From the NCBI RefSeq assembly GCF_900091445.1, contig NZ_LT607733.1, positions 434,001 through 498,000 of the forward strand: 64,000 nucleotides of DNA, written 5' to 3'. Below, in pieces: positions 28,525 through 38,193 of the stretch. Both the position numbers and the translations under genes were made by a program. The notes beneath the pieces are model-generated. The model worked only from the letters and a program-made list of their open reading frames with translations. It did no database searches and had not been told where the DNA came from. This stretch comes from Micromonospora echinofusca (GTDB lineage: Bacteria > Actinomycetota > Actinomycetes > Mycobacteriales > Micromonosporaceae). The number at the start of each line of letters is the position of its first letter. Positions within the stretch are counted from its first letter, which is position 1.

Positions 28525-29398
28525 GCCGACCGGCGTCATCCACGACATCGGCTACCAGCGCTACACCGGTCCTCGGCTGGGCCGCCGGGCCGTCTTCGGC
28601 GCGCTCTACCTGCACGGCCTGCGTACGGCGTTCGGGCTGGGCCGCAGTGCGAAGGCCAAGATCTTCCCCTGGCTGGTGGTCGCCATCGTCACCGTGGTGG
28701 CCGCCGGGCTCGCGGCGGTTCGCAGCCAGGTCGGCGAGGCGGTGATGACGTACGCCCAGTTCGCCGACAACATGAGCTGGCTGGTCATCTTCTTCGTCGC
28801 GGTGGTCGCCCCCGAGCTGGTCTCGCGGGACCTGCGCAGCGGGGTGCTGCCGCTCTACTTCTCCCGGCCGCTGCCGCGTTCGGACTATCCGCTGGCCAAG
28901 CTGCTGGCGCTGGCCACCGCGCTCTGGCTGCTGCTCGGCGGGCCGCAGCTGCTGATGTTCCTGGGCGCCGCCTTCACCACCGGCGACGGCATGCGCGGGG
29001 TCTGGAACGAGCTGCTCGACCTGCTGCCCAGCCTGCTCTACGCCGGGCTCTGGGCGGTCGTCTTCGCCTCGGTCGGCCTGCTGGTCGCCTCCCTCACCGG
29101 CAAGCGGGCGTTCGCGGCCGGCGGGATCGTGGCCGTGTTCCTGATGACCACCCCGATCGTCGGCACCCTGTCGATCATGCCCTCCCAGACGGTCAACGAA
29201 CTGGCCTTCCTGGCCTCGCCCTCGACGTTGGTGGGCGGCGTGGGCACCTGGGCGCTCGGCGACCTGCTGCTGTTCGAGGGGGAGGGCGGAGTGCCGATCG
29301 GCGACTTCGGCCCGATCTATGCGGTCGCCGCCGTGCTGCTCGTGACCGGCAGCGTCGCCCTGCTGATGCTGCGATACCGGAAGGTGGCTGCCCGATGA
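28517..29398 (+). CDS. ABC-2 type permease
   Basis: A 293-residue membrane protein with an N-terminal cytoplasmic stretch (HDIGYQRYTGPRLGRRA) and about six hydrophobic helices. The segment VVAPELVSRDLRSGVLPLYFSRPLPRSDYPLAK is typical of ABC-2 permeases. It is bracketed by ATPase genes that overlap it by 8 nt and 4 nt. Confidence 0.85.
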   Translation: MPEPTGVIHDIGYQRYTGPRLGRRAVFGALYLHGLRTAFGLGRSAKAKIFPWLVVAIVTVVAAGLAAVRSQVGEAVMTYAQFADNMSWLVIFFVAVVAPELVSRDLRSGVLPLYFSRPLPRSDYPLAKLLALATALWLLLGGPQLLMFLGAAFTTGDGMRGVWNELLDLLPSLLYAGLWAVVFASVGLLVASLTGKRAFAAGGIVAVFLMTTPIVGTLSIMPSQTVNELAFLASPSTLVGGVGTWALGDLLLFEGEGGVPIGDFGPIYAVAAVLLVTGSVALLMLRYRKVAAR

Positions 29399-30354
29399 CC
29401 ACGATCAGCGCCGACCAGGTGGCGGGGACGCCGACCGCCGCCGTCAGCACCCTCGACCTCGACGGCGTCTCCCGCTGGTACGGCAACGTCGTGGCGGTCA
29501 ACGACGTCAGCATGAGCCTCGGCCCGGGCGTCACCGGGCTGCTCGGCCCGAACGGCGCGGGCAAGACCACCCTGCTGCACATGATGGCGGGCTTCCTGGC
29601 CCCGTCGCGCGGGGCGGTGAGCCTGGACGGCCGGCCCACCTGGCGCAACCCGGAGGTCTACCGGCGGCTGGGCCTGGTCAGCGAGCGCGAGGCCGTGCAC
29701 AGCTTCCTCACCGCGCACGAGTTCGTGCTGGCCAGCGCGAAGCTGCACCGGCTGCCGGATCCGACGGAGGCGGCCCGCCGGGCGATCGCCCTGGTGGAGC
29801 TGGAGGGCGCGCAGGACCGTCGGATCGGCACGTACTCCAAGGGCATGCGGCAGCGCGCCCGGGTGGCCGCGGCGCTGGTGCACGAGCCGCAGGTGCTGCT
29901 GCTCGACGAGCCGTTCAACGGGATGGACCCGCGCCAGCGGCTGCACATGATGGAGCTGCTGCACCGCCTCGGCGACGCCGGCCGGACCATCCTTTTCAGC
30001 TCGCACATCCTGGAGGAGGTCGAGCAGGTCTCCGGCACCGTCCAGGTGATGGTCGCCGGCCGGCTGGCCGCCTCCGGCGACTTCCGTACGATCCGCCGGC
30101 TGATGACCAACCGGCCGCACGTCTTCGCCGTGCACTCCACCGACGACCGGGCGCTCGCCGTGGCGCTGATGGCGGAGGCGTCGGTGACGGGGGTCGAGCT
30201 GGGCCGCGCCGGGTTGACCGTGCGGGCCGGCGACTACGGCGCGTTCACCCGCGTCCTGCCGAAGATCGCCCTGGCGGAGGGCATCCGGGTGCGGCAGTTG
30301 GTGCCCGAGGACGAATCCCTGGAGAGCGTCTTCTCCTACCTCGTGGAGGCCTGA
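29395..30354 (+). CDS. ABC transporter ATPase, second of the operon
   Basis: A 319-residue ATPase with Walker A (GPNGAGKTTLL), signature (YSKGMRQRARVAAAL), Walker B (LLLDEPFNGMD) and H-loop (FSSHILEEVE). It starts ATGA, overlapping the preceding permease stop. It probably pairs with the next permease. It shares the fold and length of the first ATPase but is clearly a different protein, so the operon encodes two related transporters or one mixed complex. Confidence 0.9.
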   Translation: MTTISADQVAGTPTAAVSTLDLDGVSRWYGNVVAVNDVSMSLGPGVTGLLGPNGAGKTTLLHMMAGFLAPSRGAVSLDGRPTWRNPEVYRRLGLVSEREAVHSFLTAHEFVLASAKLHRLPDPTEAARRAIALVELEGAQDRRIGTYSKGMRQRARVAAALVHEPQVLLLDEPFNGMDPRQRLHMMELLHRLGDAGRTILFSSHILEEVEQVSGTVQVMVAGRLAASGDFRTIRRLMTNRPHVFAVHSTDDRALAVALMAEASVTGVELGRAGLTVRAGDYGAFTRVLPKIALAEGIRVRQLVPEDESLESVFSYLVEA

Positions 30355-30358
30355 ACCC

Positions 30359-31069
30359 ATGTCTACCGTTTCCTGGATCACCGTGCGGGGGCTGTTCGGG
30401 CGCCGCCGGTTCCTGCTGCTGCTGCCGCTGCCCGTGGTGCTGGTGCTGCTCGCCGTGCTCTCCCGCGCGCTCGGGGTGGACCCGGGCGAGTGGGGTCCGC
30501 CGGTGCTGGTCGGCCTCGGCCTGGCCGTGGTGCTCCCGGTGGTCGCCCTGATCGTCGGCACCGGCGTGCTGGGGGCAGAGATCGACGACGGCACGGTCGT
30601 GCACATCCTGACCAAGCCGCTGCCGCGCTGGCAGATCGTGCTGCCCAAGCTGGCGGTGGCCGCCGGCGTCACCGCGGTCACCGTCGCCGTGCCGCTCTAC
30701 GTGGCGGGCGTGCTGGCCGACTCCGTACGCCTCGGGCTGTCGCTCGCCGTCGCGTCGGCGGTCGGTGCGCTGGCGTACTCGGCGCTGTTCGTGGCGCTCA
30801 GCCTCCTCACCCGGCGGCCGGTGCTGCTCGGCCTGGTCTACGTGCTGATCTGGGAGGGGCTGCTCGGCAACGTCGTCAGCGGCACCAAGGTGCTCTCCAT
30901 CCAGCAGTACGTGATCAGCATCGCCGACCGGATGGCCCCCACCGGGCTGCTGGAGGCCGGCGTCTCGGTGCCGGTGGCGGCGGTGATGGCCACTCTGATC
31001 AGCGTGGGGTTCACCGCGCTGGCGGTCGACCGGCTCCGTTCGTTCAGCGTGGCCGGCGAGACGAGCTGA
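30359..31069 (+). CDS. ABC-2 type permease, last of the operon
   Basis: A 236-residue polytopic membrane protein. GAEIDDGTVVHILTKPLPRWQIVLPKL is the conserved ABC-2 cytoplasmic loop. About six hydrophobic helices follow the short N-terminus VSWITVRGLFGRRRF. It begins 4 nt after the second ATPase gene. Confidence 0.85.
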   Translation: MSTVSWITVRGLFGRRRFLLLLPLPVVLVLLAVLSRALGVDPGEWGPPVLVGLGLAVVLPVVALIVGTGVLGAEIDDGTVVHILTKPLPRWQIVLPKLAVAAGVTAVTVAVPLYVAGVLADSVRLGLSLAVASAVGALAYSALFVALSLLTRRPVLLGLVYVLIWEGLLGNVVSGTKVLSIQQYVISIADRMAPTGLLEAGVSVPVAAVMATLISVGFTALAVDRLRSFSVAGETS

Positions 31070-31124
31070 TCTCCGCCATGACGGTCGTCCGGGCGGCCCC
31101 ACCTGCGATGGTAGGGCTGGCCGG

Positions 31125-31811
31125 ATGGACCGGTCCGGGCGGCTGCGCGAGGCTGACGGCGTGAGCGCGGAGACGGGGCTGGTGATGTCGCGGGAGTCCC
31201 ATCCGGGTGCCGGCCGGCACTGGATGGTCAGCCTGGCGGTGGCGGGGCTCGCGGCGGCGGCGACCACCACGGCCGCGCAGGCCACCGGGCACTTCCACTG
31301 GTGGGCCGGCTTCGTGCTGATCCCCGGCGCGCTGATCGCCGCCACCGGCGGGCCGCTGCTGGCCCGGGGCGGCGGGCGGGCCTTCGCCGGCTACGTGGTC
31401 GCCTGCCTCGGCGCGCTGGTCTTCGCGGTCGGGGCGCTGCTGATGTTCGGCGCGTTCGGGCGGGGCTGGCCGCTGATGGTCGTCCTGCCGTGCCTCGCGG
31501 TCGCCGGCACCTACCGCTGGCGGCTGGTCCACCCGCTGGCCCGGGGGCTGCACCGGGCGGTCGCCCTGCTGGCGCTGGCCGGCGCCCTGCTGCTCGGCGG
31601 GATGCTGCAACTGGTCCGCGTCGGCCTGGTCGACGTCGGGGCGGCCCCGATGTGGGGTGCGTTCCTGATGCTGGCCGGGGTGATCGTGCTGGGCAACGCG
31701 GTGGAGCTGACCCGGCACCGGATGCCGTACCGCCTCCAGGCGATCACCCTGCTGGTCGGTCCCGCCGTCGTCGCCTTCCTGCTCGGCCTGCGCCTGCTGC
31801 GCGGCTGGTGA
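31125..31811 (+). CDS. Polytopic membrane protein of unknown function
   Basis: A 228-residue protein with six or so hydrophobic helices and very short loops, and no recognisable catalytic motif. The start is uncertain: ATG 31125, GTG 31161 and ATG 31185 are all in frame, and the first membrane helix begins after the last of these. It lies 55 nt after the ABC-2 operon on the same strand and may be co-transcribed. I do not recognise the family. Confidence 0.65.
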   Translation: MDRSGRLREADGVSAETGLVMSRESHPGAGRHWMVSLAVAGLAAAATTTAAQATGHFHWWAGFVLIPGALIAATGGPLLARGGGRAFAGYVVACLGALVFAVGALLMFGAFGRGWPLMVVLPCLAVAGTYRWRLVHPLARGLHRAVALLALAGALLLGGMLQLVRVGLVDVGAAPMWGAFLMLAGVIVLGNAVELTRHRMPYRLQAITLLVGPAVVAFLLGLRLLRGW

Positions 31812-31871
31812 GCCCCGCCGCGCCGCTGGGCCCACCCGGCACCCGCCGCGCCCGGTGGGGCGCGACGGGGC
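31812..31871. terminator. Terminator between the membrane protein gene and valS
   Basis: Arms GCCCCG-C-CGCGCC (31812-31824) and GGCGCG-A-CGGGGC (31859-31871) pair except for one mismatch. Convergent genes lie on both sides. Confidence 0.6.
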
Positions 31872-31878
31872 CGGCCGG

Positions 31879-34494
31879 TCAGAACGCGCAGGCGATCACG
31901 AGTTCCGGGGTGCGGTCGGGGAGCAGGTCCAGCTTGGCGATCCGGCCGGCGGCCCGGACGTCGTCGGCGACCGCGGTCAACTGTTCCAGCAGGGCCGCCG
32001 GGCCGAGCGCCTCCGCCAGCGGCACCTCCGCCTTCATCGACAGCTTCCGCTCCGACTTGGCCCGGCGCACCTGGCTGAGCGCGTCGCCGGCCAGCCGCAG
32101 CAGCTCCGGTTCGCCGGCGCCCTCGATCGCCCGGTCCACCTCGTACGTGGTGGGCCAGGTCGCGCGGTGCACCGACCCGTAGCGCCACCACGACCAGACC
32201 TCCTCGGTCGCGTACGGCAGCACGGGGGCGAAGAGCCGCAACTGCACCGACAGCGCGGTGGCCAGCGCCGCCCGGGCGGAGTCCGCCCCCGGCCCGGAGC
32301 CGTAGGCGCGTTCCTTCACCAGCTCGATGTAGTCGTCGCAGAACCGCCAGAAGAAGCTCTCCGCGACCTGCAACGCGGCCGTGTGGTCGTACGCCTCCAG
32401 CGCCGACGTCGCGGCGGCGACCACGCCGGAGAGTTCGGCGAGCATGGCGCGGTCCAGCGCCTCGGTGGCCGGGGCCCGCAACGCGTCGGCGGCGCCCAGC
32501 CCGAGGGCGAACTTCGACGCGTTCAGCAGCTTGGTGGCCAGCCGCCGGCCGACCTTGATCTGGGCCGGGTCGAAGGCGAGGTCCATGCCCGGCCTGCCGT
32601 TGGCCGCCCAGTAGCGCACCGCGTCGGAGCCGTGCTGCTCCAGCAGCGCCATCGGGGTGACCACGTTCCCCTTGGACTTGGACATCTTCTTCCGGTCGGG
32701 GTCGAGGATCCAGCCGGAGAGCACCGTGTCCCGCCACGGCAGCGCCCCGTGCTCCAGGTGGGAGCGGACCACCGTGGAGAACAGCCAGGTGCGGATGATC
32801 TCCTGCCCCTGCGGGCGCAGGTCCATCGGGAAGACCCGGGCGAACAGGTCCGGGTCGGTCTCCCACCCGCCGGCGATCTGCGGGGTCAGCGACGAGGTGG
32901 CCCAGGTGTCGAGCACGTCGGGGTCGCCGACGAAGCCGCCCGGGCGGCCCCGCTGCGCCTCCTCGAACCCCGGCGGGGCGTCGGTGGACGGGTCGACCGG
33001 CAGCGCGGACTCCGCCGGCGTGAGAGGCTGGGACCAGTCCGGCTCGCCAGCGTCGTCGAGCCGGTACCACACCGGCACCGGCACGCCGAAGAAGCGCTGC
33101 CGGCTGACGAGCCAGTCACCGGTCAGGCCGCCGACCCAGTGCGCGTAGCGGTGCCGCATGTGCTCCGGCACCCAGCGCAGCTCCCCGCCCCGGGCGAGCA
33201 GTTCCTCGCGCAGGCCCGCGTCGCGTCCGCCGTTGCGCAGGTACCACTGCCGGGTCGAGACGATCTCCAGCGGCCGGTCGCCGCGCTCGTAGAACTTGAC
33301 CGGATGGGTGATCGGACGCGGCTCGCCGACCAGGTCGCCGGCCTCGGCCAGCATCTCCACCAGCGTCCGCCGGGCGCCGTCGACGCCCTGCCCGGCCAGC
33401 TTCGCGTACGGCTGCGCCGGCACGCCGGCCGGCGGCTCGGGCAGCAGCCGGCCGTCGCGGCCGATCACCACTCGGGTGTCCAGCCGCAGCTCCCGCCACC
33501 AGGTCACGTCGGTCAGGTCGCCGAAGGTGCAGACCATCGCGATGCCCGTGCCCTTGGCCGGGTCCGCCAGCGGGTGCGCCCGCACCGGCACCTCGACCCC
33601 GAAGACCGGCGTACGCGCGGTGCCGCCGACCAGGTCGGCGTAGCGTTCGTCGTCGGGGTGGCAGACCAGCGCCACGCAGGCCGGCAGCAGCTCGGGGCGG
33701 GTGGTGTCGATCAGGATCTCGCGCCCGCCCCGCCCCGCGAACCGCAGCCGGTGGTACGCCCCGGGCCGCTCCCGGTCCTCCAACTCCGCCTGGGCGACGG
33801 CGGTGGCGAAGCCGACGTCCCACAGCGTCGGCGCCTCCGCCTGGTACGCCTCGCCCCGGGCCAGGTTGCGCAGGAACGCCCGCTGCGACACGGCCCGGGC
33901 CGCCGCGCCGATCGTGGTGTACGTCAACGACCAGTCCACGGAGAGCCCGAGTCGCCGCCAGAGCGCCTCGAAGACCTGCTCGTCGGCGGCGGTCAGCCGC
34001 TCGCAGAGCTCGATGAAGTTGCGTCGGGAGACCGGGGTCGGGTCCTTGCGGGCGGCCTCGCTCACCGGGGCCTCGGGGGCCTGCCGGTCCGGGTCGTACG
34101 GCAGCGCCGGATCGCAGCGCACGCCGTACACGTTCTGCACCCGGCGCTCGGTGGGCAGGCCGTTGTCGTCCCAGCCCATCGGGTAGAAGACCGTGCGCCC
34201 GCGCATCCGCTGGAACCGGGCCACCACGTCCGTGTGCGTGTACGAGAAGACGTGCCCCATGTGCAGCTCGCCCGATACGGTCGGCGGCGGGGTGTCGATC
34301 GCGTACACGTCGGCCCTGCGACCGTTCGGGCTCGGCGCGTCTGACGCCGCGCTGCGCCCCCGCACGGTCGTCTTCGCGCGGTCGAACGCGTACGTGCCTT
34401 CCTCCTGCCAGCGGCGGGCCCAGGTCTCCTCGATGCCGTCCAGGGTCGGACGTTCGGGGACGCCGGCGCGGGCCGTCCTCGCCGTATCAGTCAT
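31879..34494 (-). CDS. valS: Valyl-tRNA synthetase
   Basis: A class I aminoacyl-tRNA synthetase charging tRNA-Val. Hallmarks: [13 protein letters not shown] (HIGH motif) near residue 75, [11 protein letters not shown], an editing-domain stretch ([21 protein letters not shown]), [21 protein letters not shown], and [11 protein letters not shown] (KMSKS motif) near residue 600. The anticodon-binding domain follows. ATG 34494 gives 871 residues, in the normal range; the in-frame reading to 34530 is less likely. It shows no partner gene, and no T-box leader was recognised. Confidence 0.95.
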   Translation of the reverse strand: MTDTARTARAGVPERPTLDGIEETWARRWQEEGTYAFDRAKTTVRGRSAASDAPSPNGRRADVYAIDTPPPTVSGELHMGHVFSYTHTDVVARFQRMRGRTVFYPMGWDDNGLPTERRVQNVYGVRCDPALPYDPDRQAPEAPVSEAARKDPTPVSRRNFIELCERLTAADEQVFEALWRRLGLSVDWSLTYTTIGAAARAVSQRAFLRNLARGEAYQAEAPTLWDVGFATAVAQAELEDRERPGAYHRLRFAGRGGREILIDTTRPELLPACVALVCHPDDERYADLVGGTARTPVFGVEVPVRAHPLADPAKGTGIAMVCTFGDLTDVTWWRELRLDTRVVIGRDGRLLPEPPAGVPAQPYAKLAGQGVDGARRTLVEMLAEAGDLVGEPRPITHPVKFYERGDRPLEIVSTRQWYLRNGGRDAGLREELLARGGELRWVPEHMRHRYAHWVGGLTGDWLVSRQRFFGVPVPVWYRLDDAGEPDWSQPLTPAESALPVDPSTDAPPGFEEAQRGRPGGFVGDPDVLDTWATSSLTPQIAGGWETDPDLFARVFPMDLRPQGQEIIRTWLFSTVVRSHLEHGALPWRDTVLSGWILDPDRKKMSKSKGNVVTPMALLEQHGSDAVRYWAANGRPGMDLAFDPAQIKVGRRLATKLLNASKFALGLGAADALRAPATEALDRAMLAELSGVVAAATSALEAYDHTAALQVAESFFWRFCDDYIELVKERAYGSGPGADSARAALATALSVQLRLFAPVLPYATEEVWSWWRYGSVHRATWPTTYEVDRAIEGAGEPELLRLAGDALSQVRRAKSERKLSMKAEVPLAEALGPAALLEQLTAVADDVRAAGRIAKLDLLPDRTPELVIACAF

Positions 34495-34582
34495 CCGTCG
34501 ATGGTAGGCACCGGCCAACGGCCGGACCACGGGATAACCCGCGCGCCACGACGGATGTCGTCCGACGCGCCCGGTCGGCGGG

Positions 34583-36190
34583 TCAGCGGATGACCGGCCG
34601 GGTCAGCGGGGGGAGCGGGCCACTGGTGGCCAGCCGGATCCGCAGGCCCCCGTAGGTGCGGGCGTTCGCCCGATCGAGGATCGTGGAGACCGGGGCGTAG
34701 GAGTTGCGCTCGTTCGGGTTGGTGCAGGGGCCCTGTCCCGGGTCGCCGTGCGACAGGATGCCCAGCGCCTTGCCGTCGGCCTCGGTGAAGAGCGGGCCGC
34801 CGCTGTCGCCCGGGCGGGCACAGATGCGCACGTCGATGCCGCCGCTGGTCTTGCCGATGATCTCCCCGCAGCGGGTGCCGGGCACGTAGCCGGCGCCCGC
34901 GCCCGAGTCGACGTGCTGCTCGCCGTCCTTCGGGGTGTACGCCGCCCCGGTGGCGCAGACCACCCAGCCGGGCTGGATGGCGCTCCACGGCACGTGCCCG
35001 GTGATGGCCACGTCGCGGCTGCCCCGGGTGGCGCATCCGGTGCTGTCCGGCACGCACCAGTAGTTGACCAGGCTGGGCACCTGCGTGGCCCCCGCCGGGT
35101 ACGCCCACAGCCCGAGCGCGCCGGCCTGGTACGGCATGATCGCGTAGTCGTACGGGTATGCGTTCTCGGCCAGCCCCGGCCTCGACGACTCGACGGTCAC
35201 CGGCACCTTCGGGCCGAGGAACTGGTGCCAGGTGCGGTCCACCAGTTGGTGCCGCCCCCCGACGACGCAGTGCCCCGCCGTCAGCACGTACGGGTCGCGC
35301 AGCCCGGCGACCACGTTGAAGCCCGTCGTGCAGCCGCCCACGGTGCCGTCGTCGCGCGGCACGTCCAGCCGGATGCCGCCGCGCATCGGCGCCTGCGCGC
35401 AGTCGCGCGGGTCGCAGGCCTTCCGCACCGCGCTCTCGGCGATCCGGGCCTGCGCGCGGGCCGGCACCCCGGCGGCGCGCAGCGCCCCGGCCAACCGGGG
35501 GTCGTCGGCGGCGATCCGGTCGCCGGTCAGCACGACGACCTCGTTGGCCCGCTCGTCCACCAGGACGTCGGCGCCGGCCGTGGCGTCGAGCGTGGTGGCC
35601 AGCCGGGTCGCCGCCTCGGTGAGCTGCCGCAGCGGGTGGCGCACCGGCACCACCCGGACGCGCGCCGCGTCCGGCATGCCGGCCAGTGCCGCCCGGACCG
35701 GTTCGACGCCGGTGGCGGCGACGGTCAGCACGCCGCCGGCGGCCTGGTCCAGCCACATCCCGCCGTACGCGGCGGGGAACTCCGTGGCGAGCCGGGCGGC
35801 CAGCGGCGCGGACAGCTCCTGGAGGGCGAGCCGCCGGGCCGCCTCGTCGGCGTCGACCCGGTAGCGGTCGCGCAGGTAGGAGACCGAGGCGGGGCTGCCG
35901 GCCGCGACCTCGGCGGCCGGCCGGGCCCGGAGGGTCACCGCCGCGCCCGGCGTCGCGCCGCCTCGGGGACGGCTGCCGGGCCCGCTGTCGGCGCGGACCG
36001 GCGCGCTGTCGGCAGGGACCGGCGCGCCCGCCGGGGCGGCGGCGTCGCCCGGCGACGCAAGGGTCTCCCCGGCGGTGAGCGTGGCCGGTGTCCGGCCGGC
36101 GTCGCCGAACGGCATCCCGGCGACCGCCGCCGCACCCAGCGCGCAGGCGGTGACCATCCCCGCCACCGTCACCCGTCGTCCGAACCGCAC
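34583..36190 (-). CDS. Secreted chymotrypsin-like (S1) serine protease
   Basis: A 535-residue secreted protein. It has an N-terminal signal peptide, an Ala/Pro-rich spacer, a probable pro-region to about residue 270, and a C-terminal S1 protease domain. The catalytic triad is visible: His in LTAGHC (about 308), Asp in YDYAIM (about 346), Ser in RPGDSGGP (about 462). Several Cys residues likely form disulfides. The long pro-region resembles alpha-lytic-type proteases, which need it for folding. The predicted substrate is extracellular protein. It has no obvious operon partner. Confidence 0.9.
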   Translation of the reverse strand: MRFGRRVTVAGMVTACALGAAAVAGMPFGDAGRTPATLTAGETLASPGDAAAPAGAPVPADSAPVRADSGPGSRPRGGATPGAAVTLRARPAAEVAAGSPASVSYLRDRYRVDADEAARRLALQELSAPLAARLATEFPAAYGGMWLDQAAGGVLTVAATGVEPVRAALAGMPDAARVRVVPVRHPLRQLTEAATRLATTLDATAGADVLVDERANEVVVLTGDRIAADDPRLAGALRAAGVPARAQARIAESAVRKACDPRDCAQAPMRGGIRLDVPRDDGTVGGCTTGFNVVAGLRDPYVLTAGHCVVGGRHQLVDRTWHQFLGPKVPVTVESSRPGLAENAYPYDYAIMPYQAGALGLWAYPAGATQVPSLVNYWCVPDSTGCATRGSRDVAITGHVPWSAIQPGWVVCATGAAYTPKDGEQHVDSGAGAGYVPGTRCGEIIGKTSGGIDVRICARPGDSGGPLFTEADGKALGILSHGDPGQGPCTNPNERNSYAPVSTILDRANARTYGGLRIRLATSGPLPPLTRPVIR

Positions 36191-36321
36191 GTCGCAACCC
36201 CCCTCGTCGCCGCCGTCGGGACGACCACCCGGTGGGCCGCTCCGCTCGGCGCGGTGAGTCTAGTGGCATCGACGATCATGGTGGGGGCCGTCGACCGTGG
36301 GCGACCGCGACCGACCGGGGC

Positions 36322-38193
36322 TCACACCAGGGAGTCGCGCCACTGCCGGTGCAGGGCGGCGTACCGGCCACCGGCGACGGCGAGCCGGGCGGGCGGGCCG
36401 TCCTCGACGATCCGGCCGGCGTCGAGCACCAGCACCCGGTCGGCCGTCTCCACGGTGGAGAGCCGGTGCGCGATCACCAGCGCGGTGCGGTCGGCCAGGA
36501 CGGTGCCGAGGGCGTGCTGCACCAGCCGCTCGGTGGGCACGTCCAGCGACGAGGTTGCCTCGTCCAGGATCAGCACCGTCGGGTCGGCCAGGAAAGCCCG
36601 GGCGAACGCGACCAGTTGCCGCTGCCCGGCGGAGAGCCGGCCGCCGCGCCGCCGCACCTCGGTGGCGTACCCGTCGGGGAGGGCGGCGATGAAGTCGTGC
36701 GCGCCGATGGCCCGCGCGGCGGCCTCCACGGCGGCGTCGTCGGCGCCGGGACGGCCGAAGCGGATGTTCTCCGCGACCGTGCCGCCGAACAGGTGGGTCT
36801 CCTGGGTCACCAGCACGACGGCGCGCCGCAGCTCCGCGTCGGCGACCTCGCGCAGGTCGACCCCGTCGAGGGTGACCGCCCCCGAGACCGGGTCGTGGAA
36901 CCGGGCGAGCAGCTTCGCGACGGTCGACTTGCCGGCGCCGGTCGCCCCGACCAGCGCCACGGTCTGGCCGGCCGGGACGGCGAGGTCCAGCCCGGCGATG
37001 ATCGGCGCGTCCGGCCGGTAGCCGAAGGTGACCGCCCGGAAGGCGACCGCGCCGCGGCCGGGCCCGGTGGGCAGCGGCACGGGCCGGGCCGGTTCGGCCA
37101 CCGACGGCCGCTCGTCGAGCACCCCGGCGAGCTTCTCCAGTGCGGCGGTGGCCGACTGGAGCGAGTTGTAGAAGTGGCTCAGCTCCTGCATCGGCTCGAA
37201 GAACCGCCGCAGGTAGAGCAGGAACGCCGCCAGCACCCCGATCCCGGTGGACCCGCCCAGCACCCGCCAGCCGCCGTAGCAGAGCACCACCGCCACGGTG
37301 ACGTTGCCGATCACCTTGATCCCCGGCGAGTACGTCGCGATCAGCCGGAACGCGTCGCGGCTGGCCCGCCGGTAGTCGTCGCTGACCGTCCCGAAGATCT
37401 CCTGGTTGCGCGGCTCCCGGCGGAACGCCTGCACCGCCCGGATGCCACGCATCGACTCGACGAAGTGGACGATGACCAGCGCCACCGTCTCCCGGGTGCG
37501 CCGCCACGCGTCGGCCGACGCCCGCGCGAACCAGCGGCTCAGCCAGATCAGGAACGGGAACGCGAGCAGCGTCACCGCGGCCAGGGGCAGGTCCAGCCAG
37601 AGCAGGATGCCGGCGATCGACAGGATCGACAGCACGGCCAGCACCACGCCGTCGATGCCGCCGCCGACCAGCTCGCCGATGGAGTCCAGGTCGCTGGTGA
37701 GCCGGGAGACCATCCGGCCGGAGGTGTAGCGCTCGTGGAACGCCACCGACAGGCGCAGGAAGTGCGCGTACACCCGCTGGCGGAGGTCGAGCAGGACGGC
37801 CTGGCCGATCCGCGCGGAGAGGGTGAGGAAGCCCCGGCGGGCGACGTACTCGACGGCGGTGGCGGCGGCGAACCCGGCGGCGACGGCCATCAGCGGGCCG
37901 GGCTCGCCGGCCCGCAGCGGCGCGATCGCCCGGTCGATGCCGAGCATCACCAGGTACGGCCCGGCCATCGCGGCGGCGTTCTGGCCGAGCAGCAGCGCGA
38001 CGGCCAGCCCGAGGCGGCGCCGGTGCGGGCGCAGCAGGTCGCGCAGCAGCACCCGGCTGCGGGCCCGGAGCCGGGCCACCGCCTCGGGGGCGGTGTCCTC
38101 GGCGTGGCTGCGGTCCGCGTCCGGGTCGGTGGCGACGCCGCGCCACCGCGCGAGGCCCGCCCCGCCCGGGCGCCGGACGGCGTCGCCGGTCAC
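36322..38193 (-). CDS. ABC exporter half-transporter, second of a pair
   Basis: A 623-residue protein with an N-terminal membrane domain (about six helices) and a C-terminal ATPase. Walker A GATGAGKST, signature LSAGQRQLVAFARA, Walker B TVLILDEATSSLD and H-loop IAHRLSTVE are all canonical. GTG 38193 overlaps the stop of the upstream exporter gene by 4 nt, so the two are made together and most likely form a heterodimer. Substrates of such pairs include drugs and lipids. No biosynthetic cluster lies nearby. Confidence 0.92.
   Translation of the reverse strand: MTGDAVRRPGGAGLARWRGVATDPDADRSHAEDTAPEAVARLRARSRVLLRDLLRPHRRRLGLAVALLLGQNAAAMAGPYLVMLGIDRAIAPLRAGEPGPLMAVAAGFAAATAVEYVARRGFLTLSARIGQAVLLDLRQRVYAHFLRLSVAFHERYTSGRMVSRLTSDLDSIGELVGGGIDGVVLAVLSILSIAGILLWLDLPLAAVTLLAFPFLIWLSRWFARASADAWRRTRETVALVIVHFVESMRGIRAVQAFRREPRNQEIFGTVSDDYRRASRDAFRLIATYSPGIKVIGNVTVAVVLCYGGWRVLGGSTGIGVLAAFLLYLRRFFEPMQELSHFYNSLQSATAALEKLAGVLDERPSVAEPARPVPLPTGPGRGAVAFRAVTFGYRPDAPIIAGLDLAVPAGQTVALVGATGAGKSTVAKLLARFHDPVSGAVTLDGVDLREVADAELRRAVVLVTQETHLFGGTVAENIRFGRPGADDAAVEAAARAIGAHDFIAALPDGYATEVRRRGGRLSAGQRQLVAFARAFLADPTVLILDEATSSLDVPTERLVQHALGTVLADRTALVIAHRLSTVETADRVLVLDAGRIVEDGPPARLAVAGGRYAALHRQWRDSLV

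Noticed and set aside
31855..34344. A long plus-strand frame opposite valS
   Set aside because: Arg/Gly/Val/Pro-rich shadow of the valyl-tRNA synthetase gene, without start signal or domains.
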